From positions 21,922,001-21,986,000 of the forward strand of contig NC_072895.1 in assembly GCF_027943255.1 (NCBI RefSeq): 64,000 bases of DNA, in the 5' to 3' direction. The translations under genes were made by a program, and so were the position numbers. The DNA is from Anastrepha obliqua (taxonomy: Eukaryota > Arthropoda > Insecta > Diptera > Tephritidae). The notes beneath the pieces are model-generated. The model did not search any database and was not told where the DNA came from. It saw nothing but the letters and a program-made list of their open reading frames with translations. This document shows, one piece after another, positions 55,309 to 64,000 of this stretch. How positions within the stretch are numbered: the stretch's first letter is position 1; each line of letters opens with the position of its first letter.

Positions 55309-56159
55309 AAGGGCGATCAGATTGGGAGGTAGTTTTTCCCCAATAGGGGTTTTTTTGACAAATCACGCGTGACTACTGTCAAACTAAATACATAATTTTT
55401 TTCATTATTCATTGATATCTCATAATGGAAAAACTTAGGCCACAACCACTTTTACAAATCGTAAAACTGCATTACGAAACTCGACGTTCTGTGAAAAGTG
55501 TTCATCGCGCGCTCAGGCCAACTTATGGTATACAGCGATGAGTCCCATTTTTGGCTTAATGGCCACATCAATAAACAAAATTGAAGCCATTCAAGAACAG
55601 TCATTACATCCATTGAAAACAACCGTTTAGTGCGGCCTATGGGCCGGAGGAATCATCGACCCATATTTCTTCAAAGACGAGGCTGGTGCCAATGTAACGG
55701 TGAATGGCGAACGCTATCGCGCCATGATAAATGATTTTTCGATGCCGGAAATTGAAGCCCTCGATCTCCACTACATTTGATTACAACTAAACGGCGCTAC
55801 TTGTCATGCAGCCCATGAAACAATAGATTTACTGCGTCGTCGTTTCGTTGAGTAATTTATCTCTCGTCTCGGATCAGTGGATTGGCCTTTTATTTTTGAG
55901 GGTATGTAAAGTCTAAATACTTTGTGGGCAAACCAGCTGCGATTGAGGCATTGGAAGCCAACATTCCTAAAGTTTTTCACGAACTACCGACCGAAGCGAG
56001 TCTTTCAAAATTAGTGTTTACGGATGACCGAATTACGGGGCAGTTGCGGCCAACATTTATCTTTAGGCCAAGGGTTTGTCTTTAAAAAGGTTAAATGTCA
56101 TGAATAGTGCTACACAAAAATAATATAGATTGGCCGACACCTCTAAATTGATCAGCCCT
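55309..56159 (+). mobile_element. DD41D-type Tc1/mariner element, second copy
   Basis: The termini, AAGGGCGATCA and AAGGGCTGATCA, match the 41.3 kb element, with TA at the left flank and near the right. This copy retains the start of the transposase, MEKLRPQPLLQIVKLHYETR at 55424, then jumps to YSDESHFWLNGHINKQN (first catalytic region). The remainder is full of stops but parallels the 41.5 kb ORF to its end. Confidence 0.8.
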
Positions 56160-56521
56160 TATAATACAAATACAATCGCGCGTTCCAAATTGCCTGCCGA
56201 GGGACAACCGCTGTTAGAAAAACCTTTTGATGCCCTATTTTCTCCACATTTTACGTACGCTAGTTTCAATGATCGTCGTTTCGAAGAAGTTTTTTCAAAG
56301 CTATGTTTTTTGTTTACAAATTAAAAAGTAAACTAATGGCGTTCCAATTAACTTTATATATTTTATAATTGAATTTCAGGGAAAACACTGTTCGAGTATA
56401 TAAATAACACAGCCATACATAAAATTTTACCGCGATCCCACTACTACTTTTCAATGCTGAGCACAAACCTCTTTGGCAAATCCCACAAATTTTTTTAGAA
56501 TTTCGCCGCCATATTCATATA

Positions 56522-57079
56522 CAGGGTCCGCCATATAACTTTACGGAATTAAAAATGCTATGAAAAAGAAACTACTCAATATTTTTCCAAACTGTTTTTT
56601 TTATTTTAAAGTACAATCCTTCCGGTTAATGATGGAACACAACTTCATTCATATGGCTGCCTCGGCTAGCCATGCACCATCCCATACGATGGGTCCAATT
56701 TTTCAACACATTTTCGATTGTATGCGGCTGTATTTCAGCTATGACATCGTGTTGGCATAACACTGGTCTTTGACGGCGTTGGTTTGTCAATAAGCAACCC
56801 AGTTTCTCTTACTTTTTTCGCAAAGTAACGCACATACGCTTCATTCGGTGCTTTTCTTCTTCCCATTGCCGTACGTAATTTTCGTACACATTCTGCAATA
56901 ATATCATGATTTTCAAAGCAATGTCGCAATATTTCCCAGCGTTCTTTGAGCGTATACACAACCATTTTCGTTCAGCGGAAGAATAAAACTAATTTTCTGT
57001 CAAATCAGATGACAGCTAAGTGTTACCATTCTTCAAATAATACCTAGTTCAAATCCGTAACGATAGATGGCGGGCCCTA
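56522..57079 (-). mobile_element. Tc1/mariner-type deletion derivative with fused transposase ends
   Basis: TA flanks the element. Inverted termini begin CAGGGTCCGCCAT and TAGGGCCCGCCAT. On the minus strand it encodes the transposase start MVVYTLKERWEILRHCFENH, with AECVRKLRTAMGRRKAPN, to PTPSKT. It is joined directly to the C-terminal end DVIAEIQPHTIENVLKNWTH. The whole catalytic core is deleted, leaving 558 bp. Confidence 0.8.
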
Positions 57080-58470
57080 TACATACATTTATTTACAGAA
57101 TCATTCCGCTCACCAAGCGATAGAATTTTATGTGAAGCCACAACAGTTTAGCGATGTTCAAGCAACTTTGTTTTTAGACTGTTAGCTCACAACTGGCATG
57201 TTGAGACCAGCGTTTCCAGATATAATGAGGGATATTTTAGGGATTATGCTTACGCTTACCAAATTTAATCGCTCATTGTTCATTTGTTCATTACTCGTTT
57301 GCTTTTCTTTGATCACAACAAATTTTTGAGAAATAATCTAGTGCTGCCAAATCAGATTCAACGTTGGATTAAAGGGAATTTTTTTTGTGTTGGTGGCGAA
57401 TAGATGAAGCAACTGGTATAAATATGTATATGCATATGTATCTTGGTAGCGCTGGAATAGAGCTGCCTAAAAATACATTACTTGTAAAATAATGAGTCAT
57501 ACCAGTTTTATGGGGTATAACTACTCTCATTAACGGCGAATCTTGTTCGATAACTTTGTTGTTGCTTTCACATGTAAATTTGTTGTCAAGTTAGCCGAGC
57601 AGAGAGATAGCGAGCAGAGAAGTGGCGATTAGAAGAGGCCTTTGATCAATTTGCATAAATATATCTGTTTTTTGTGTAGGTAAGATTTCGTTTAAATGTG
57701 CATTCTTTAGATTCTCAGTAATCCTATTCTAAATAAAATTAAGTCAACTTCACTTTTAATGCTCCTCCCACTTTTTTTCTGTTTAATAACACTAACAATT
57801 TTTTCCGTTATAGCAGCTTGCAAAACTTATTTTATTATATGAAGCAAATTTATTCATATTTTAAGTAAATTCCTGGGCACATATTGCAGTAAATGGTGGT
57901 GTGTGACAACGAAATAAACCATCACCAGCCATCAATCCAAATATAGAGCGTAAACGAAAATTCTCTCCCAAAGAGAAGAAAAATGAAAAAAAACCTAACA
58001 AACGGTAAATTCTCCAATCACTTGCAAAAACTAGTAGGAGAAGACATATCACCTGAGATTATTTACAACATTTTTGTTAATATTAATTAAATAAACCAAA
58101 AACAATAAAATATTCTACCAAACCAATTTCTTTGAAGAAAACCATTTCAAAACAGTCTTGGCAACTGATTGTAAATTTTTTAGCCCATATGTGAACGGGT
58201 AGATAAATTTTTATGTATTTAAGCCTTAGAGTACGGAGTGGGGGACTTTAGGTCCCCCAAGATTAGTTTTTCTTTAATAACTTCGTAAATAATTTCTATC
58301 TGTCTTTTTCCCTTTAGGTAGTCGAGTTTTATTTTAAATCCTGTACAAAAGCTTATTAGTGGCATTCTATTATTAATTTATTTATAATTATAAGGTAAGT
58401 TTTTCATTTGGGGGACCTAAGTTACCCCACTTTTTACTTTACGTTACGGATTTCGTTTTTTTAGGGTCAA
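57080..58470. other. no gene seen; inverted GGGGGAC-rich ends near 58.24-58.44 kb
   Basis: Nothing coding is recognisable. At 58240-58440 GGGGGACTTTAGGTCCCCC and GGGGGACCTAAG occur about 170 bp apart and may belong to a transposon end. Confidence 0.35.
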
Positions 58471-58471
58471 A

Positions 58472-58690
58472 TATGAAAAACCGGGCAAAAAATGTATCCC
58501 AGCAACAGATAGAAGACAATTTGGATGACAGAAGTGACAGTGAGGAGAATTCTTCTGATACATAAGCAGATTGTAACAGTGACAACAGTAATTTTATACC
58601 TGGTATTTATGCGAGTGAAACCAGCGAAACGGAAGACGAGATTGACAAAAAAAAAAACGTTTTCAGTCAAAAAAGGAAGCGATGATCACC
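58472..58690 (+). pseudogene. acidic ORF start, possibly piggyBac-type N terminus
   Basis: The frame from ATG 58472 reads MKNRAKNVSQQQIEDNLDDR, then SDSEENSSDT, a stop, then SNFIPGIYASETSETEDEID. Ser/Glu/Asp-rich N termini of this kind are usual in piggyBac transposases, but no catalytic motif follows, so this is a guess. Confidence 0.25.
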
Positions 58691-59200
58691 GATTTTATAG
58701 ATTACAACGGTATTGCACACCACGAGTTTTTGGCAGAAGGTCAGGACTATTATTTGGGCGTTATGAGACGTTCATATGAAGCAATTCGGTGAAAAAGAAA
58801 GTATTTGTGGGAAAACAACTCGTAGGAACTGAGATTACAATTCACTCACACAGATGTCAACCAGATGTGATCGAACAATTTTAAAAGTACTCTAGTGCAT
58901 ACATCGAACAGACCTAATGATTAATTAATTGTATCTTGTTTTATTTTACTATTTACAACAAATTTCATTTTTATTTTTGTTTTTCACTTCAACTGAAAAT
59001 AAATGAAACACCTTTACAATTTTAACAATAATTGTACCGAAATATTTTTGTATGAAATTTTTGGAATATTGGGGAGCTGATATACACCTAATTCTCTTCT
59101 TACACGAATTAAAAAGAAAACAATTCTTTTCCCACACGAATTGTTTTGTTTTAACACCATTTTCAATATTTTATGAATTTTTCTTTAATCTCATAGAGCA

Positions 59201-59993
59201 GGTAGGTAGGTAGGTGAAATGGTAGAAGTGCCAGTCTGGCACTCCTCAAGTAACACTAAAGCGCCATTTGGAGCCATTATGAAACCTCCAACATGCAGAT
59301 ATCTACAGCCAGCCAGGGAAGATTGATGGGATTTAGGTTGGCGCACTGCCTCAGACTGTCGAATAAAGGAGGACCCAGTGATTTAAATCGTCTAGCTGCC
59401 AAACTCTGACATTTACAGAAAAAGTGCTCAACAGTCCCCTTCTCTGAAGCTTCTGCAATGGAGATTAAATGGTAAGCCTAGCTTTTCCACGTATGTGCCG
59501 ATCGTCCAGTGACCGGTAAACACAGCTACGAGTTTGGAAATTGAATGGCGAGGAGTTCAAAGGACTTTCTGAGTCCTTCATATATTGTACTGGGGCCAAA
59601 TTGTCTTCGAAATAGCACATGAAGAAATAGAGGTCCATCTTTTCTGCGCTTTCTTGAGAAATAATTTATGCAGTTCCCTTTAACAACTGTCAGGGGTATG
59701 CCGATGCCCGGGTAGAGCGTCTCTGAGGCCAATTTAGTCCCCTTCCCGGCAAGCTCATCAGCAATTTCATTTCCCTCTATGTTCCTATGTTCTGGAACCC
59801 AGATTAGAGAAATGTTAACTGCACACCTAAGAGATTTGATCTCCTCCTTCCAAGAGTTTACTAGTTTCGTTCTGCACCATGGCGTCGTCAGAGCTTTGAT
59901 CGCGGCTTGTCTATTGGAGAAAATGTTAATATCTCCTTCGCTCCCGCGTTCCCTAAGCATTTTGCTTGCCTGCAGGATCGCAAAAATATAAGA
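59201..59993 (-). mobile_element. 5'-truncated RNase H-type non-LTR element with intact target duplication
   Basis: Eight-base duplications ATAGAGCA flank it (59193-59200 and 59994-60001). The 3' end, at the low coordinate, is a TAGG repeat as in the copy at 0.3-4.0 kb. Only RNase H and the 3' region remain. Confidence 0.85.
59526..59990 (-). pseudogene. RNase H domain fragment of non-LTR ORF2
   Basis: It reads FAILQASKMLRERGSEGDIN, then SNRQAAIKAL and SLIWVPEHRNIEGNEIADEL, with AGKGT. These are the middle and last conserved parts of LINE RNase H, although HxG is replaced by EHRN. The first strand with the initial catalytic Asp is cut off by 5' truncation. Confidence 0.75.
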
Positions 59994-60289
59994 ATAGAGC
60001 AAATAGAGTGAGATTTTTCGATGCATGTAAAGCGTTTAAATTAGTATCAGCAAAAGTCTATGAGACTCGATAGATTTTGCTCTCGCTGTTTAATAATTTA
60101 TTTCTTATAGTAATTGAATGATTTAATGTCTAAGCACGAAATAAATTCTTAAGTGAACTCAAAAAGTATTTTTTTAAATATTGTTTTCACCTAATTCTCT
60201 TTATACACGAATTTTGTTTTTTTGACGAATTTTTTGGGAACGTATCTATCGGGCAGATACTCCCTTCATAGGTCCTTAACCTTTCTGCG

Positions 60290-60670
60290 GAAATAACGTC
60301 TTTGTCTGTCTTTCTACGTGAGCAGGAACAACGAAGCTTAATCGATTACTGCAGAGCCCAATCGGACATGCGACAGTCGAAAAAACTCATAGATCCAGAA
60401 CGGATGAAGGCAGAAGCTATCCTTAACCTAAGCAGGAAAAACATAAAACTTTGCACTGAACGACTAACAGGACATTGTAAACTTAATTATCACATGAAAA
60501 AGATAGGTGCGATAGAGAGCGATTTTTGTAGACTCTGCAAAGAGGCTAAGAATGGCTATGCGATTGTTCAGCAGTGACACGACGGGGAATGGGGCTATAG
60601 ATCCAAACCTCCTGGGTAGAAATTAAGCCTACAGCAGTTTGAGGATTTATTAGCAGCCTAAAACTGTTTG
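60290..60670 (+). pseudogene. non-LTR ORF2 C-terminal fragment
   Basis: It reads LTGHCKLNYHMKKIGAIESD then FCRLCKEAKNGYAI, the post-RNase H Cys-rich tail of I-type elements. After a frame break it ends with LSLQQFEDLLAA-like residues. It is on the opposite strand to the 59.2 kb element, so it is a separate insertion. Confidence 0.6.
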
Positions 60671-61355
60671 AGTATGTCGCAATGCACAAACAGCCAATCA
60701 TAATGATAATCTATCGTGTGAGAAGAAAATCAGGTGTATGTATTATAATTTCTTACATTTCTAGGAAATGCTCATTGCATGGCTTTACGTATTTAATTTT
60801 CCTTTTACAAAAACGGTTTAAAGTCATCATACACTTTATATGTCCAAAGGGGGACACTAACTAGCAACTTTTAAATTATAATATTCTTCTTCGTCGTCGG
60901 AGATAGTTTAATTCAATTCTTAATAAATAATATACACAGATGGAACATAACAAAAAATAACTAAATTCATTTTAGCATCGCAATAGTGATGAGCGTTAGA
61001 CACAAATACATAGTGCAGTGCAATGTCTGGTTATAGAGCAATTTGCAAGATCGATTTCTGTCATTAATCGAAACCAACAAGAGTTGAATCTTAGTAGCAT
61101 TGCAGTTAACGCCTACCTATTACCGAGAAGAATGCGTTTAGCAATATTGCCCTACCTCATAGTACAGTGTAACTGAAACTGATCGCAACAATCGAATAGT
61201 ACCATCCAAACACTGTTAAGTAGTGGTAGTGCACTGGTATCAAGAAACAAGCCAGCAAACGGCAATTTGGACCATTGTCATTGTGAGCTTTCTTGGCATT
61301 TATAATTTACTAAGTTTTTATTTTTTATTTTTCATTTTTTGTCTTTTGGTTGCAG

Positions 61356-61480
61356 AACACCAAATACCAAACACCAGCACCAGCACCATACCTAGCCCAT
61401 ATTCCTCTTTCTACAAATCTACAAATGCAGACGGGCATTTGTATGCGAATGGCACAACTATAGCACCGCCGCCGCCGTAA
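61356..61480 (+). CDS. candidate terminal exon of an unknown gene
   Basis: A strong pyrimidine tract and GGTTGCAG acceptor are followed by an open frame reading HQIPNTSTSTIPSPYSSFYK, STNADGHLYANGTTIAPPPP and TAA. Two AATAAA signals lie about 90 and 150 bp downstream. The composition is unlike the surrounding AT-rich DNA. No upstream exon or protein family was recognised, so this may be the 3' end of a plus-strand gene or chance. Confidence 0.3.
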
Positions 61481-64000
61481 AACTAGCTAACAGCAATAAG
61501 CTAAATAGTTGTTGCATTGCTTTCAAGTTGTGGTACGAAAATGTGTCAAAAGAATGTGGTGGAGAAATAAAGAAAACCCGGATAGGATCTACCGCCGTCA
61601 TCAACGCCACCACCAATACCAGTATCAAATAAATATTCGCCAAGACACTGGCCAAGCTTTCGTTCACACGGAGCGCAACAGAAGAGGCGGTAGCGGTAGA
61701 CGACACGGCATAGTAAAGCCGGTACAATGGACAAGTGTATTGGTGCGTTTTTATATTTGTTTTATTCAAGTTAACGTAGATCGTGCGAACGGCCTGTTGG
61801 AGTATTCGAAACAGTTGACTGCTTGAGTAGACAACAGGTAAAACCAACCAACAATTTTTCCTCAATTATTTTTTTTTTTTCTATTTCTCAAAGCATACTA
61901 GTAAAACGTGTGACTGCATAGCTCACTCACTGACTCTGCGGCTTATAGACTTGAAATAATTTAGTCATATACATATTTTGTTTCTTCGCCTATATTTTTA
62001 CTGTGTTAATTTTACTTTTTAATTTAAGCTAAAGGATTAATTACTAAAAATCATAAAAAATTGGTATTAGAATTTTTTTTTCTAAAAATATAAAAACAAA
62101 GGCAATAACGTCCATTTTGTTCGATGTTTGGTTGTGTATAAAACGCAATCGCTCTAAGACAGCACCAAAGTTATAAGCATCGCAGTCACAATTACCAGCG
62201 CCATCGGCAACATAGCGCTGGCAGCGCCGAAAACACATTTTGTCGACGTGTCAGCGCGATTCAACCATTTCACAAATTTGGAAACTTCTGATCGTAACGA
62301 TCACGTCAGCAACTGCGTGAAGCTAAGCGTACTTACTGCACGCCAGCTAGAGACAGCGGCTGCGGTGTTTTTTTTTTCTACCCACTCGTTCATTGTGTAT
62401 ACACATTTTTTTTTTATACTGTTCATATCACGACTTTCATATTTCCACCTTATCACCAAATGCTTTAGTAATGATTATACTGACGACTCTGCACATTTCG
62501 TAGCCAGACACTGCATGGCAAGGCGGATATTGGAAAGGAATTAAACATTTATGTAAATATTTAAGATCACTGAAAATACAGTATAAAATTTCCTACAAAA
62601 AACTGATAACTAATGAAGTATGTTTTTTATTTGTTGTAAGAGCATGACTGATCTAGCTGAAAAGATTATTTCCATAATCTAAGAACCGAGTGCAATATTA
62701 CAATGCTACACAACTTCTATTCCCAGAGGCTATAAATAAGAAAGATTTACTTTCTGGAGCAAGAAAAGCCTGACGAGCCCTTTCGCTATTCGCTTCATTT
62801 GCAGTCGGCTATGTTAGCTTTACCTGATGACCCGGTTTTTGTGCAGTTAGAAAATCGAATACCCAAAGTAAAAGGGGAATGTTTCATGCTGTTACAACAA
62901 TGCTCCTACGGAATTATCATATGTTTATCTATGACTATTGTTTACAGTAATCAGTTGAGTTTTAAAATGTGTTACTCAAACCACGTGCGTTAAAAAACAG
63001 CTATGACAACTTCTACTTGCAAATATATACTTCGCTTTTTGTCACATGGCTGAGCGATTAAAAATTAGCTGATTAAGAAAGGTGTCAATAAAACTCGGAA
63101 AAACAATATTAACTGGAGTTTCAAAAACACAGGCATACCCTTTTATTTCTACAGCACTAACACACATGTGAATAAAAATCAGGTTATATTTAAATTTGCG
63201 GGTTTTATAGAAGTTTTAGAAATATCAAAAGTTAGAAGATTTTCTACAACTCTGGGGTGAATTAAGTAAGCGTTTTTATAAGAGATGACATTATGGCGCC
63301 CTGCTAAATTCCACGACTTGCTAATACTTGCAGTTTTTGTTAATGCATAATACAGTACACAAACAAAATACATATACTGTAAGCATTGGGAAATTAGTTC
63401 AATACTAGGCATTCTTCAAATTTGATTTGTTTGAAACAGCAAAGTACTAACCAAAATCAAACCAAGTGTCACTGTGCGCCATATTCTTCGCTTCAAAAAT
63501 GTGCAGACGTGACGTGATCCGCAGTCAACTGAAAATGTGCTTATGCACACTTGCATTACTAAGCGAATTCGTAAAAGACAAGACGGTATAGTAACGATCA
63601 CTCCGGAACAGAATAACATTGTAGAAGCAAAATATTTGTATGTACATATATACAGAAACTCGTCGCTTACATTATCACGTACTTTCACCGCTCAAACCTG
63701 CTATTCTAGTGTTGTTGGTGTTAGTATTACCAGTTTTCCATAAATTTAACTCCTTTACGCGCCCTCACTCTTAACACAAAGATCATATGTCCACACACGA
63801 ATTCTCTCTAAGCCCACGAAACTTTTCATTACAATGAAAATGTTCGTGAAGTGATCAGCTCTGCACTTATGCATATTTACATTAAGTAGACTTGTTTAAA
63901 TAAATTAATTGGATTTAACTCTACTTAGATATACTATTTAAGAGAGAAATTTATCAACTTACTGTACTGTAAATTCCAAAAAATCCGGCCTATTTAACTG
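61481..64000. other. right flank; possible Dp1 5' exon near 62.3 kb
   Basis: No coding gene is recognised. A block of more balanced composition at 62150-62400 contains, on the minus strand, a consensus donor GCA|GTAAGTACGC at about 62336. It could end a non-coding first exon of Dp1, whose coding part begins after an acceptor at 52171. This is speculative. Confidence 0.2.

Noticed and set aside
61458..61865. A 135-codon minus-strand frame near 61.5 kb
   Set aside because: It is antisense to the candidate terminal exon and its presumed 3' UTR, with hydrophobic low-information sequence and no recognisable domain.

Overview
The window is eukaryotic nuclear DNA, almost certainly from a higher fly. 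It is AT-rich, has spliced genes with short GT-AG introns, and is crowded with decayed transposons. The transposon mix (mariner and DD41D-type elements, Harbinger, hAT and TTAA-flanked MITEs, RTE-like and RNase H-bearing non-LTR elements, a tRNA-derived SINE) suggests a tephritid fruit fly. That placement rests on recalled family resemblance; the species cannot be fixed from the sequence.

Two host genes can be reconstructed, both on the minus strand. The first is a TPD52-family gene (fly CG5174) with six coding exons between 25350 and 8245 and a predicted product of 365 residues. One 60-bp exon is phase-symmetric and could be skipped. The second is the vigilin gene (fly Dp1), with five coding exons between 52168 and 46627, a predicted 1287 residues and 15 KH-type repeats. 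As I recall, the two Drosophila genes have adjacent CG numbers, so the pair looks like conserved synteny. A possible last exon of a plus-strand gene lies near 61.4 kb.

Layout: 0-8 kb is nested transposons downstream of CG5174. An RNase H-type retroelement holds a hAT element, which holds a piggyBac element; beside it a Harbinger element holds a hAT MITE. From 8.2 to 25.4 kb is CG5174, whose introns carry mariner, DD41D-like, pogo-like, piggyBac-like and non-LTR insertions plus a 21-bp minisatellite. From 25.4 to 46.6 kb is repeat-rich intergenic DNA: a second mariner, a candidate solo LTR, a Harbinger-like element holding a Helitron, an RTE element, hairpin repeats and a DD41D copy interrupted by a SINE. 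From 46.6 to 52.2 kb is Dp1. From 52.2 to 64 kb are more TTAA MITEs, DD41D derivatives and retroelement tails, possibly inside a long 5' UTR intron of Dp1.

The most informative material is the set of dated insertions with intact target duplications, some with a duplicated empty site inside the window. The most unusual is a 125-bp, strongly self-complementary retroposon with long target duplications, present once as a single unit and once as a near-dimer. No transposon ORF seen here is intact.
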